NCBI RefSeq assembly: GCF_003148495.1
Contig: NZ_QGGH01000007.1
Location: 62,001 to 126,000, forward strand
From: Mesorhizobium loti
Lineage (GTDB): Bacteria; Pseudomonadota; Alphaproteobacteria; Rhizobiales; Rhizobiaceae
Direction of reading: 5' to 3'
Length of the DNA: 64,000 bases
Positions 35,380-44,921 of this stretch are shown one piece after another; position 1 is the first letter of the stretch, and the number at the start of each line of letters is the position of its first letter. The notes under the pieces were generated by a model, which saw nothing but the letters and a program-made list of their open reading frames with translations, had not been told where the DNA came from and ran no database searches. A program made the translations under genes and the position numbers.

Positions 35380-36165
35380 TCACACACCAATCAAGGCCCG
35401 CAGCGGGTTCGCGGGGTCGGCCAGCAGCTTCACCGCCAGTGCGAGGCACACGATCACCAGCAGCGGCTTGATCAGTTTTGCGCCGATGCGCATGGCCAGG
35501 CTGGCGCCGACTCGGGCGCCGAGGAACTGGGCAACGCCCATCATCAGGCCGATCTTCCAGTAGACGACGCCGAAGGCCGCGAAGACGATGAAGCCGCCGA
35601 CGTTGGAGGCGAAGTTGAGCAGCTTGGTATGCGCGGTTGCCTTGAGCACGCCGTAGCCGGCAAGTGCCACGAAAGCCAACATGTAGAAGGAGCCTGCACC
35701 TGGCCCGAACAGACCATCGTAGAAGCCGATGACGGTCACCAGGATCAGTCCGAACAAGAACGGCGACAGGCGTTCGGCGCGATCGACATCGTTCATGTTG
35801 GGCTTGAACGCGAAGTAGAGCGCGATGGCGATCAGCACGATGGGCAGGGCAGCCCGCAGAATGTCACCCGGCACGATCGTCGCCAGCAAGGCGCCGATGG
35901 CGCTACCAACAAGGGCCAAAAGCGCCGACGGCAATTGCCGACGCAGGTCGACATGACCCTTCGATGCGTAGTGGATGGTCGCCGAGCCCGAGCCGAACAT
36001 GCCTTGCAGTTTGTTGGTGGCGAGCGCCTGGACCGGTGTGAAGCCGGCAAGCAGCAGCGCCGGCACCGTGATCAGCCCGCCGCCGCCGGCGATCGAATCG
36101 ACAAAGCCCGCGGCAAAGGCGGCGAAAGCGAGCATGGCGACGGTCTGGATGCTAAGGTCGATCAT
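35380..36165 (-). CDS. TauE/SafE family sulfite exporter-like permease
   Basis: 261-residue multi-helix membrane protein with the two family repeats: AFAAFAAGFVDSIAGGGGLI and VIGFYDGLFGPGAGSFYMLA. Family members export sulfite, sulfoacetate or other organosulfur anions; the substrate here is unknown. It is divergent from the TerB gene across a 150-base region that holds a perfect 10-bp hairpin. Confidence 0.9.
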   Translation of the reverse strand: MIDLSIQTVAMLAFAAFAAGFVDSIAGGGGLITVPALLLAGFTPVQALATNKLQGMFGSGSATIHYASKGHVDLRRQLPSALLALVGSAIGALLATIVPGDILRAALPIVLIAIALYFAFKPNMNDVDRAERLSPFLFGLILVTVIGFYDGLFGPGAGSFYMLAFVALAGYGVLKATAHTKLLNFASNVGGFIVFAAFGVVYWKIGLMMGVAQFLGARVGASLAMRIGAKLIKPLLVIVCLALAVKLLADPANPLRALIGV

Positions 36166-36254
36166 CTGATGTATGGACGTGTCCGGCCGGCTGAAATATC
36201 GGGCGTTCGACCACGGCCGCCCTGTTTGCGCAAGATCGATTCCGCGCTACCTCT

Positions 36255-36277
36255 ATCCAAGCGCATCGCGCTTGGAT
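36255..36277. repeat. Perfect 10-bp hairpin between tauE and terB genes
   Basis: ATCCAAGCGC-ATC-GCGCTTGGAT lies in the divergent promoter region, with TTTGTATTTGTGTG to the right. It is close to the terB start, so it could act in the leader or as an operator. Confidence 0.5.
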
Positions 36278-36315
36278 TTGTATTTGTGTGTGGTTAAATC
36301 GGAAAGAGGCTCCTG

Positions 36316-36747
36316 ATGGCATTCGCATTGCTGGACCAGATACGGCAGATCTTCGACGGCGACCCGGGCGTGCGCAAGGTGGCTGACGATCCGGTTCTGT
36401 CGGCGGAACTGCTGATGCTGTTCCGTATGATCCTGGCCGACGGGTCGGTCAGCGAGAGCGAAATGGTTGCCTTCCGGCGCATCTGCAAGGACGCCTTCGG
36501 CATTCAGGAAAGCAGCATCGACAGCGTCATCGAATATCTCAACGAGTTCGGTTACGAGACCAACGGCTCGCAGGCCATCGCGCTGTTCCGCGATCTCGAC
36601 ATCGAACGGCGCAAGCAATTGGCCCAGCATATGGCTGACATCGCCAAGGCGGATTCACAACTGGCCGAGAGCGAGGTGCGCCTGCTGCGCCGCACGCTCG
36701 ACCTGCTCGACATCAGCCCGGTCGATGTGGTGAAGCCGGAGGAGTAG
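36316..36747 (+). CDS. TerB-like protein
   Basis: 143 residues, all-helical TerB fold: LMLFRMILADGSVSESEMVA then LAQHMADIAKADSQLAESEV. The repeated D-G-S/E and A-D-S-Q-L-A metal-binding loops are those of the tellurite-resistance domain. No other ter genes are nearby, so it is more likely a general stress or membrane-associated TerB-domain protein than a tellurite gene. Confidence 0.88.
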   Translation: MAFALLDQIRQIFDGDPGVRKVADDPVLSAELLMLFRMILADGSVSESEMVAFRRICKDAFGIQESSIDSVIEYLNEFGYETNGSQAIALFRDLDIERRKQLAQHMADIAKADSQLAESEVRLLRRTLDLLDISPVDVVKPEE

Positions 36748-36777
36748 CGCTCTCTGAACGGCCGGTTGCCCGGCGGC

Positions 36778-38400
36778 TCACCCTTGCTCCTGCATCCGCC
36801 GAGCGATCGCCCGGTGCAGATCAGGGGCGGCAGTGACAAGCGCCCTGGCCGCCTCGGACTGCGGGTGATCCAGCACCTCGCTCGTCTTGCCGCGCTCGAC
36901 GATCTTACCGTCATGCATGACCAGCACCTCGTCCGTTATGGCGCGGGCGACGGTCAGGTCGTGGGTGATGAAGAGATAGGCGATGCCGAGCTTCTGGTTG
37001 AGCTCCGCGAACAAATCGAGGATCTGGGCGCGGATCGAGACGTCGAGCGCCGAGACCGGCTCGTCGGCGACGACCAGTTTGGGGCGGGTGATGATGGCGC
37101 GGGCGATCGACAGGCGCTGACGCTGGCCGCCGGAAAATTCGTGCGGGTATTTGTCCATGTCGCTGATGCCGAGGCCGACTTCGTGCAGGGCATGCGCCAC
37201 CATCTCGCGGCGCTCGGCGCGCGTCGGCTTTTTCTCCAGCACATGCAGGGGTTCGGCGACCAGTTTTTCTACCTTCTGGCGCGGGTCGAAGGATCCGTAG
37301 GGATCTTGAAAAACGACCTGCATGTCGCGTCGCGCCGGCTTCAGCTCGGCTTCGCTCTTGCCAGTGATAGTCTCGCCACGAAACGAGATCGTGCCCGATG
37401 TCGGCCGATCCAGCGCCAGGATCATGCGGGCGAGCGTTGACTTGCCGCAGCCGGAGCGGCCGACCAGCGCCACCGATTGACCCGGGGCCATCGACAGCGA
37501 GACGTCGTCGACAGCGCGGATACCAGGCGCGCGCTTGAACAGCGAGGTACGCCGGCCGGGATAGTCGCGGGTCACGCCCTCGACCTGAAGCAAAGGTCGG
37601 CCCGTCTCGATGCCGTGCGGCCTGGCGCGCGCCGGCACGTGCATCGAGGCCTGGGCCAGTTGGCGCGTGTAGGGGTGGAGCTGTTCGGACAGCGTGCGTG
37701 CCGTGTCTCCGGCCTCCATCACCTCGCCGCGGCGCAGGATGGTGATGCGGTCGGCCATCTCGGTCACCACGGCGAGGTCATGCGAGATCAGAAGCAGGCC
37801 CATGCGGCTTTCGGCGACGAGGTCGCGCAGGAGGTCGAGGATCTGTGCCTGCAGCACCACATCGAGCGCCGTCGTCGGTTCGTCGGCGATCAGCAGCTTC
37901 GGCTTCAGCGCGCAAGCGATGGCGATGACGACGCGCTGGCGCTGGCCACCCGACAGTTCGTGCGGATAGCGCGACATCGGGAATTTCGCTTCGGGCAGGC
38001 CGACGCGGTCGAGCATTTTTCGCGCCCGATCTTCGGCCTCGGCGCGGCTGGCCTTGGTGTGCCAGCGTATGCCTTCGGCAACCTGTTCGCCGATGGTCTT
38101 GACCGGATTGAGCGCCGTCATCGGCTCTTGGAACACCATGCCGATGTCGTCGCCGCGCAGCGCGCACATCTGGTCTTCGGTTGCCGCGAGGATGTCGATG
38201 CCGTCGAATGTGACGCGTCCGGTGGCGCGCGCGGCATGGGGCAGGAGCTGCATCACCGTCAGCGCGGTCATCGACTTGCCGGAGCCAGATTCGCCGACCA
38301 GCCCCATCACCTCACCGGACGCGACGGAAAGCTCCATGCCCTTGAGGATCGGCGTGTCGCCGATGGTCAACGACAGGTTCTCGATGTCGAGCAAACTCAT
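36778..38400 (-). CDS. Fused peptide-type ABC importer ATPase (DppD-DppF-like)
   Basis: 540 residues with two complete ABC domains in one chain. Domain 1 has Walker A GESGSGKS, signature LSGGQRQR and LLIADEPTTALD; domain 2 has GRSGCGKS, FSGGQRQRLS and LVVADEPVSALD. Each has the oligopeptide C-terminal cap. The start is the ATG before SLLDIENLSL, which overlaps the upstream permease stop by four bases. This is the downstream end of a five-gene run: SBP, two permeases, this ATPase, and the deacylase upstream. Confidence 0.95.
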   Translation of the reverse strand: MSLLDIENLSLTIGDTPILKGMELSVASGEVMGLVGESGSGKSMTALTVMQLLPHAARATGRVTFDGIDILAATEDQMCALRGDDIGMVFQEPMTALNPVKTIGEQVAEGIRWHTKASRAEAEDRARKMLDRVGLPEAKFPMSRYPHELSGGQRQRVVIAIACALKPKLLIADEPTTALDVVLQAQILDLLRDLVAESRMGLLLISHDLAVVTEMADRITILRRGEVMEAGDTARTLSEQLHPYTRQLAQASMHVPARARPHGIETGRPLLQVEGVTRDYPGRRTSLFKRAPGIRAVDDVSLSMAPGQSVALVGRSGCGKSTLARMILALDRPTSGTISFRGETITGKSEAELKPARRDMQVVFQDPYGSFDPRQKVEKLVAEPLHVLEKKPTRAERREMVAHALHEVGLGISDMDKYPHEFSGGQRQRLSIARAIITRPKLVVADEPVSALDVSIRAQILDLFAELNQKLGIAYLFITHDLTVARAITDEVLVMHDGKIVERGKTSEVLDHPQSEAARALVTAAPDLHRAIARRMQEQG

Positions 38401-39266
38401 CGCTGCCGCCGCGATTTCGGATCGAGGATGTCGGCGATGCCGTCGCCCAGGAGGTTCAGCCCGAGCACGGCGACGACGATCGCCATGCCGGGAAAGATCG
38501 CCATCCATGGCGCCACCACCATGCGGGTCTGCGCGTCGAACAGCATGCGGCCCCAGCTCGGCATTGGCGGCTGGGCGCCCAGGCCCAGATAGGAAAGCCC
38601 GGCCTCGGCCAGGATGCCCAGCGCGAACTGGATGGTGCCTTGCACCAGAAGCAGGGTGGCGATGTTGGGCAGCACATGTTCGATGGATATCTGCGTGCTG
38701 CTCTTGCCGGCGGCGCGCGCGGCCAGAATGAACTCGCGCGGCCAGATCGCCAGCGCGCCGGCGCGGGCGACACGTGCAAAGACCGGGATGTTGAAGATGC
38801 CGATGGCGATGATGGCGTTGATGGCGCCTGGCCCGAAGATGGCGGTGATCATGATCGCCGACAGCAGAGCAGGGAAGGCGAAGACGAGATCGTTCAGTCG
38901 CATCAGCGCCTCGTCGACGAGACCGCCGCGTGCCGCGGCAAAGGCGCCGAGCGGCACGCCGACCCCCATGCCGATGCCGACCGCGACGAGTGCCACGGCA
39001 ATCGAGTTGCGGGCGCCGACCATGACCATCGACAGGATATCGCGGCCGAAATGGTCGGTGCCGAACCAGTGCGCCAGCGAGGGTGCCTGCGTCTTGTCCG
39101 ATATCACCAGTTTCGTGACGTCGTAGGGCGTCCAGGCATAGGAGACTACCGCCATTGCCAGGATCAGCAAGGTGATGGCGAAACCGGCAACGAAGGCGGT
39201 GTTCCTGAATGCCTTGGCCAGGATGCTGCCGAACGTCTCTTCTGACATGTCGATGTGCAGGGTCAT
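38397..39266 (-). CDS. Peptide-type ABC importer permease (DppC-like)
   Basis: 289-residue inner-membrane permease with six helices and the DppC N-terminal domain (WFGTDHFGRDILSMVMVGAR). The EAA loop is ARAAGKSSTQISIEHVLPNI. The start is the ATG before TLHIDMSEE. It overlaps the upstream permease and the downstream ATPase by four bases each, so expression is coupled. Confidence 0.94.
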   Translation of the reverse strand: MTLHIDMSEETFGSILAKAFRNTAFVAGFAITLLILAMAVVSYAWTPYDVTKLVISDKTQAPSLAHWFGTDHFGRDILSMVMVGARNSIAVALVAVGIGMGVGVPLGAFAAARGGLVDEALMRLNDLVFAFPALLSAIMITAIFGPGAINAIIAIGIFNIPVFARVARAGALAIWPREFILAARAAGKSSTQISIEHVLPNIATLLLVQGTIQFALGILAEAGLSYLGLGAQPPMPSWGRMLFDAQTRMVVAPWMAIFPGMAIVVAVLGLNLLGDGIADILDPKSRRQR

Positions 39267-40210
39267 TGCCGGCTTCTCAGGCGCGGATCGACGACCGCAT
39301 AGGAAAGGTCGACGAGGAGGTTGACGGCTATGACGGCCGCGACCAGCAGCATGACGACGCTTTCGACGACGATCAGGTCGCGCTGGGTGATCGCCTGGAA
39401 CACCAGCCGGCCGAGGCCGGGCAGGTAAAAGACATTCTCGATGATGATGGTGCCGGCAAGCAGGAAGGCGAACTGCAGGCCCAGAATGGTCAGCACCGGA
39501 ATCATGGCGTTGCGCAGTGCATGCCGCCACAGCACGGCGCGATAGGGTAGGCCTTTGGCGCGGGCGGTGCGGATATAGTCTTCGTTCAGGACCTCGATCA
39601 GCGCCGAGCGGGTGACGCGCGCCAGGATCGCGGCTTGCGGCAAGGCAAGCGCGACCGCCGGCAGCAGCAGCGATTTCAAGGCTGGCCAGATGCCGGCACT
39701 CCAGCCGGAAAAGCCGCCGGCAGGGACCAGCCGCAGCCAGACGGCGAAGACATAGATCAGCATCAGAGCGAACCAGAAATTGGGCACGGCGACGCCAAGC
39801 TGTGCGGCGCCCATGGAAATCGTATCACCGGCCCGCCCACGCCGGCTGGCGGAAAACAGGCCGACGGGAATCGCGATGATGGTGGAGAGCGCAAGCGCAA
39901 TCAGCGCCAGCGGCAGCGAGACGGCAAGCCGTTCGCGCACCAGGTCGATGACCGGCACCGAATAGGTGTAGGAGCGGCCGAAATCGAGGCTGAGCAGGCC
40001 GCCGGCCCAGTGCAGATAGCGCCAAGCCAGTGGCGCGTTGAGGCCCATCTGGTTGCGCAGCAATTCGACCTGATCGGCACTGGCGTTCAGGCCCAGCATC
40101 AGCCGCGCCGGGTCGCCGGGCAGGATCTCCAGGACGGCGAACACCACCATCGAAGCCAGCAACAGCGTGGCGAGCGCAATGGCGAGGCGCTTGAGGAGGT
40201 AGGCGGTCAT
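39263..40210 (-). CDS. Peptide-type ABC importer permease (DppB-like)
   Basis: 315-residue permease: KRLAIALATLLLASMVVFAV, then the EAA loop TARAKGLPYRAVLWRHALRN. Six hydrophobic segments. It is 67 bases after the binding-protein gene and overlaps the next permease by four bases. Confidence 0.94.
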   Translation of the reverse strand: MTAYLLKRLAIALATLLLASMVVFAVLEILPGDPARLMLGLNASADQVELLRNQMGLNAPLAWRYLHWAGGLLSLDFGRSYTYSVPVIDLVRERLAVSLPLALIALALSTIIAIPVGLFSASRRGRAGDTISMGAAQLGVAVPNFWFALMLIYVFAVWLRLVPAGGFSGWSAGIWPALKSLLLPAVALALPQAAILARVTRSALIEVLNEDYIRTARAKGLPYRAVLWRHALRNAMIPVLTILGLQFAFLLAGTIIIENVFYLPGLGRLVFQAITQRDLIVVESVVMLLVAAVIAVNLLVDLSYAVVDPRLRSRQ

Positions 40211-40277
40211 GGAAGGTGGGGGACCGCTGTTTTGCCCAGTGCGACGGAATGCAGGTTTCGCCTGTTGTCCAACAGCC

Positions 40278-41756
40278 TCACTCGCTCCACTTCACCTTGG
40301 TCAGGTCATTGGCCTGGATCGGAGCGTTTTCCCAGAGCCCCTGCAGCTTGGCGTCCCAGACGCCGACCTTCGGTAATTCGTAGAGGAAGCCGACCACGGC
40401 GTCGTCGGCCAGGATCTTCTGCGCCTGCCCCAGCAATTCCTTGCGCTTGGCTTCGTCGGAGGTGACGCCGAGATCGGCAATCAACTTGTCGAAGGCCGGG
40501 TTGTCGTAGTTGAAGTAATAATCCTTACGCGAATAGATATCGATGTCGTTGGGTTCGGTGTGGGAGACGATGGTCAGGTCGTAATCCTTCTTGGTGAACA
40601 CCTGATCCAGCCACTGTGCCCATTCGACCGGAATGATTTCCAGATCGATGCCGACGTCCCGAAGTTGCGAGGCGATGATTTCGCCGCCCAGCCTGGCATA
40701 GCCGGGCGGCGGCAGTTTCAGCGTCGCCTTGAAGCCTTTCTCCAGCCCTGCTTCTTTCAGCAATTCCTTGGCCTTGGCGACATCATGCGGATAGCGGCCG
40801 GTGAGATCGACATAGTCCTTGTTGGCCGGTGACATATGCGAGCCGATCGGTTGGCCAAGGCCGGCCGAAGCGCCGTCGATGATCGCCTTGCGGTCGAGTG
40901 CGTAGGAGATCGCCTGTCTCACCTGCAGCTTGTCGAAGGGCGGCTTCTTGTTGTTGATCGACAGGATGGTTTCGCCTTCGGTCGAGCCGACCACCACTTT
41001 GAAGCGCGGGTCGTCCTTGACCTGCGCGAGACTGTCGGGATCGAAGAAGGGGAAGGCTTGGATGTCCCCGGAAAGCAGCGCCGGCACATAGGCCGCGGCA
41101 TCGGGCACGATGCGGAATTCGGCCTTGTCGAGGGACGCCGGCGTACCCCAGTAAGTGTCCGATTTGACCAGCGTGATCGACGATCCCTTGGCCCAGCTCT
41201 GGAATTTGAACGGGCCGGTGCCAACAGGCTTTTCCTTGTTGGTCTCGGCCGATTCAGGCGCGACGATCACCGCGTCGCCCCAGCCCATATTGTAAAGGAA
41301 GGAGCCCTGCGGGTTTTTCAGCGTAACCTTGACCGTTGCGGGGTCGACCACGTCGACTGCGTCGATGGCCGCGAAAAGGCCCTTTTGCGCATTGACCGAA
41401 TTGTCGGCGCGGGCGCGGTCCAGCGAGAATTTCACGTCGCTGGCATCGAAGTCGGTACCGTCGTGGAATTTCACGCCGGTGTGCAGCTTGAAAGTATAGA
41501 CCTTGCCGTCATCGGAAATGGTCCAGCTTTCGGCCAGGTCCGGCAGCACCTCGCCATTCGGCCCGATGCGTGTCAGCCCCTCGAACACATTGGCGTAGAG
41601 AACCTCGTCGATCGCCGCGGCGGCACCGGCGGTTGGGTCGAGATGTGGGGGTTCGAGCGGAATGCCGATGACCAGGTCGGTTCGCGCGGCAAACACGGAG
41701 GTGCCGGCGGCCAGTGACAGCGCTGCAGCGGCCAGGATGGTTTTCCACAATCTCAT
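40278..41756 (-). CDS. Periplasmic binding protein of a peptide-type ABC importer (SBP_bac_5)
   Basis: 492 residues: signal peptide LWKTILAAAALSLAAGTSVF, then the family landmarks NVFEGLTRIGPNGEVLPDLA and GVKFHDGTDFDASDVKFSLD. The C-terminal half has KDYYFNYDNPAFDKLIADLG. Such proteins bind oligopeptides, nickel or glutathione; the ligand is not evident. The ATG start follows GGGGAG at a good distance, and the signal peptide begins there. Confidence 0.93.
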   Translation of the reverse strand: MRLWKTILAAAALSLAAGTSVFAARTDLVIGIPLEPPHLDPTAGAAAAIDEVLYANVFEGLTRIGPNGEVLPDLAESWTISDDGKVYTFKLHTGVKFHDGTDFDASDVKFSLDRARADNSVNAQKGLFAAIDAVDVVDPATVKVTLKNPQGSFLYNMGWGDAVIVAPESAETNKEKPVGTGPFKFQSWAKGSSITLVKSDTYWGTPASLDKAEFRIVPDAAAYVPALLSGDIQAFPFFDPDSLAQVKDDPRFKVVVGSTEGETILSINNKKPPFDKLQVRQAISYALDRKAIIDGASAGLGQPIGSHMSPANKDYVDLTGRYPHDVAKAKELLKEAGLEKGFKATLKLPPPGYARLGGEIIASQLRDVGIDLEIIPVEWAQWLDQVFTKKDYDLTIVSHTEPNDIDIYSRKDYYFNYDNPAFDKLIADLGVTSDEAKRKELLGQAQKILADDAVVGFLYELPKVGVWDAKLQGLWENAPIQANDLTKVKWSE

Positions 41757-41919
41757 CGTGCAACTCCCCATGCGTTTCAGACAGGTGCTCAAACCCGGGC
41801 GATAGAAGCGTGATTTTGCCACGGAGTAAATTGCGTTTCGTTCTGCCCGTTGGCGTGGCCGGGAATGTTTTTGTCCTGGCGGCCTCATCGACAGGTCGAA
41901 GCTTGTCGCGATGCGCGCC

Positions 41920-43200
41920 TTATCCCGTGGCTGTGCCGCGCAGCAGCACGTTGAGCCCGATCGCCATCACCTTGGCCGATTCCACCATGTCCGATATCCC
42001 GACCCATTCGTCCGGCCGGTGGGCAAGGTCGAGAATGCCAGGGCCATAGGCGATGCAATCATAGATATGGCCGATGCGGGCAATGTGCTTCTGGTCGTAG
42101 GTGCCCGGCGAAATGACGTAGTCGGGTTCGCGGTCGAAGATCGCCATGATGCCTTGCGCAACCGCCTTGACCACCGGCGCGTCGCGCTCGGTCATCAGCG
42201 GCAGCACTTCCATCAGGTCGCGGATTTCATAGTCGAATTTTGTCCGCTCGCGCTTCAACCGGTCGAGAATGCCGATGACTTCGCCTTTGACGGTGTCGAG
42301 ATCTTCCTCGAGCAGGAAGCGGCGGTCGATGGTCAGCCGGCAGGAATCGGGCACGTTGGGCGAGGGCAAGCCGGGCCGGAAGTCCTCGGTCTGGCCGCCA
42401 TGGATCGAATTGATGTTCATGGTCGAGCGTTTTGCTCCTTCGGGCACGACCGGCATGCGCGTCATCTTGCGGTCGAGCGCGGGGAACAGCTCGTCCTCGA
42501 ATGCCCTGAGCACTGCACCCATATGGCGCACCGCATTGTCACCGAGAAACGGCATCGAGCCATGCGCGATCTCGCCCTTGGTCTCGATCTCCGCCCACCA
42601 GACGCCACGATGACCGAGGCAGATGCGGTCCTTGTTCAGCGGCTCGGGAATGATGACGTGGTCGACCCTGGGTTTTGAGAAATAACCGAGCCTTGCCAGA
42701 TGGGCGACGCCGCCGAAGCCGCCGGACTCCTCGTCGACGGTGCCGGATATTTCGATGGCGCCGGGAAAGTCGGGGAAGACCTGCAGGAAGGCTTCGGCGG
42801 CGATGATCGAGGCGGCAAGGCCGCCTTTCATATCACAGGCACCGCGGCCATAGACCTTGCCGTCCCTGACGATGCCGGCAAAGGGATCGACGGTCCAGCC
42901 GTCACCGGCTTCGACCACGTCGATATGCGAGTTGAAGTGGACGCAGGCGCCGGGCGACCTGCCGTTGAAACGGGCAACGACATTGACGCGCGGGTAGCGG
43001 TCGGTGTCGCCGGGGGTGCCTTCGGCGCGGATGAATTCGGTCTCGAAACCGCTCTTCTTCAGCCGCGCGCCGAGATATTCGGCGCATGGCCGGTAGGCCT
43101 CGCCGGGTGGATTGATGGTCGGAAAACGGATCAGCTCGGCGGTCAGCGCGACGACCTCGTCGCGCCTGTCATCGATTGCCTGGAGGAGTCGCTCGTTCAT
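41920..43200 (-). CDS. M20 family deacylase (ArgE/DapE-like)
   Basis: 426-residue binuclear zinc hydrolase. Ligand motifs are FNSHIDVVEAGDGWTVDPFA (His, Asp) and YGRGACDMKGGLAASIIAAE (Asp), then VDEESGGFGGVAHLA (catalytic Glu). The C-terminal MDLVxPGTYDQKHIARIGHI-like region provides the last His. It is oriented with, and 163 bases upstream of, the peptide-type importer, so it probably hydrolyses an imported N-acyl or peptidic compound. The substrate is not known. Confidence 0.9.
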   Translation of the reverse strand: MNERLLQAIDDRRDEVVALTAELIRFPTINPPGEAYRPCAEYLGARLKKSGFETEFIRAEGTPGDTDRYPRVNVVARFNGRSPGACVHFNSHIDVVEAGDGWTVDPFAGIVRDGKVYGRGACDMKGGLAASIIAAEAFLQVFPDFPGAIEISGTVDEESGGFGGVAHLARLGYFSKPRVDHVIIPEPLNKDRICLGHRGVWWAEIETKGEIAHGSMPFLGDNAVRHMGAVLRAFEDELFPALDRKMTRMPVVPEGAKRSTMNINSIHGGQTEDFRPGLPSPNVPDSCRLTIDRRFLLEEDLDTVKGEVIGILDRLKRERTKFDYEIRDLMEVLPLMTERDAPVVKAVAQGIMAIFDREPDYVISPGTYDQKHIARIGHIYDCIAYGPGILDLAHRPDEWVGISDMVESAKVMAIGLNVLLRGTATG

Positions 43201-43422
43201 GCACGGAGTTGAGCAGCGATATCAGCGATTTTGCAAGCCCACCGGTGATCAAGCCCGTGCGGCGTGTCGTTGCGGCAACTATCGCGGGAAATCGTTCAAA
43301 TTCGCTGCTTTGGATTGGCGAATTGGTCAAGGAGTGTGTGTTACCTCATTCACCTGCCATTAAAAAGATGAAAAACAACGTGATGGCAGGCAAGTAAGGG
43401 GCAATCAAAGGGGTTTGATCGC

Positions 43423-43851
43423 ATGAAAAAGACAGTTCTCATGGCGGCGGTGTTTGTCGCGATGCTGTTCGGTGCTTCGGGGCAGGGCTGGGCAGCCAGC
43501 CTCGTTGCAAACATAGACGTGTCGTCGCAGACGATGACGGTCAGATATGGCCTGTCGGTTTACCGGTGGAGTGTCTCCACCGCGCGTTCCGGCTATTTCA
43601 CGCCGCGCGGTACCTATCGGCCGCAGCGCACGGCCCGGATGTGGTATTCGCGCAAATATCATATGTCGCCGATGCCCTATTCCGTGTTCTTCCATGGCGG
43701 CTATGCCATCCACGGAACCGGCGCCGTCAGGCAGCTCGGGCGCCCGGCGTCGCATGGTTGCGTGCGGCTGCACACGGCCAATGCCGCAACCTTCTATTCG
43801 ATGGTGCGGGAAGTGGGGTTCGGCAACACGCGGATTGTCGTCACCAACTGA
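43423..43851 (+). CDS. L,D-transpeptidase (YkuD)
   Basis: 142-residue secreted enzyme that makes meso-DAP 3-3 cross-links or attaches proteins to peptidoglycan. Signal peptide MKKTVLMAAVFVAMLFGASG ends before WAASLVANIDV. The active site is AIHGTG (His97) ... ASHGCVRLH (His111, Cys113). A CCTGCCAT-N22-ATGGCAGG inverted repeat lies in the leader just upstream of the start. Confidence 0.93.
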   Translation: MKKTVLMAAVFVAMLFGASGQGWAASLVANIDVSSQTMTVRYGLSVYRWSVSTARSGYFTPRGTYRPQRTARMWYSRKYHMSPMPYSVFFHGGYAIHGTGAVRQLGRPASHGCVRLHTANAATFYSMVREVGFGNTRIVVTN

Positions 43852-43915
43852 AGCGGTTCAGGTTCGCCGATGCCGTTTTCATTCGCTGGCGCAGGACCAA
43901 CGTCCTCGCCAGCGG

Positions 43916-44917
43916 CTAGCCCGGAGTATTTGCGACTGGCGCCTTTGCCTGATGGGGCCGCTTTCTCCGCCCACCGCCGATCTCCCATCTTTTGTGAAAC
44001 CACATCCACTGGCCGGGATCTTCGCGTACCCAGCGTTCGACCACGTCGTTGAGACACTGGGTGGTAGCGTGGACATCGACGCTGCCGTCAGTGGTGCGCG
44101 GCAATGTCAACTTGTCCTCGATCTCGAGCCGGAAGCGATTGCCTGGCAGCCTGACGCAGCGCGCCGGGTAAACGTCGCAGTCATAGTGACGGGCAAGGGT
44201 GGCCAGCACCCGATTGCTCTGGCAGGGCCGGCCGAAGAATGTCGTATCCAGTCCATTGGAGAATTTCTGGTCGACAAGGATGCCGATGTTGCCGCCATTT
44301 TCAAGCACTCCTGCCAGCGCGAATGAAGCGCCGGCCATCGACGGCAGCAATGAACCCATGGTCGAGCGGCGCGTCGACAGGATGTAGTCGGCGAGATAGG
44401 GATTGTTGGGCGGGCGAAACAGCGCCGTGATGTTCATGCCGAAGGTCGCCGCCGCCACCGGCAAGAGTTCGAAATTGCCGAGATGGCCGGTGAAGACGAT
44501 ATGCGGCTTCCGTTCGCCCGCGATCTCGACGAAATGCTCTATCCCCTTGACCTCGACGCGGCCGGGCTTGCTGGCCGCGGGATCGTAGTCGAACAGGGCG
44601 TCGAGAAAGATGTATTCGGCGGCAAGGCGGGCCATGTTGCCCCACATGTCGGAGGCGATCACCTGGATTTCGGCCTCGCCCTTTTCCGGATAGGCCTTGC
44701 GCAGATTGTCGACAGCGACCTGATGGCGTCCCACCCAGGGGCCAACGCGGCGTGCGACGCGGTCGGCAAAGTTCAGCGCACTGTCGGCCGGCAGCAGACG
44801 CAGGACCGAGATGATCATCATAGCCGCGCGCGCCACCAGCCAGTAGTTCAACTGGCGCAGCTGCCTGCCGTAGCGAAATTTGAGATCCCGGCGGAACTTC
44901 TTGAACACAGAGGTCAA
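43916..44917 (-). CDS. lpxXL: Very-long-chain lipid A acyltransferase LpxXL
   Basis: 333-residue inner-membrane acyltransferase of the LpxL/HtrB family. In rhizobia it transfers the 27-hydroxyoctacosanoyl chain from AcpXL to lipid A. The catalytic motif is GHLGNFE (HX4E), with RPPNNPYLADYILSTRRSTM following. The start is uncertain: ATG 44950 would overlap adh2XL by 29 bases; TTG 44917 or GTG 44908 begin just after its stop. Last gene of the VLCFA operon. Confidence 0.88.
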   Translation of the reverse strand: MTSVFKKFRRDLKFRYGRQLRQLNYWLVARAAMMIISVLRLLPADSALNFADRVARRVGPWVGRHQVAVDNLRKAYPEKGEAEIQVIASDMWGNMARLAAEYIFLDALFDYDPAASKPGRVEVKGIEHFVEIAGERKPHIVFTGHLGNFELLPVAAATFGMNITALFRPPNNPYLADYILSTRRSTMGSLLPSMAGASFALAGVLENGGNIGILVDQKFSNGLDTTFFGRPCQSNRVLATLARHYDCDVYPARCVRLPGNRFRLEIEDKLTLPRTTDGSVDVHATTQCLNDVVERWVREDPGQWMWFHKRWEIGGGRRKRPHQAKAPVANTPG

Positions 44918-44921
44918 GGCT

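Noticed and set aside
36316..36747. Tellurite-resistance operon
   Set aside because: Only one TerB-like gene is present; no terC, terD or terE-like partners occur nearby.
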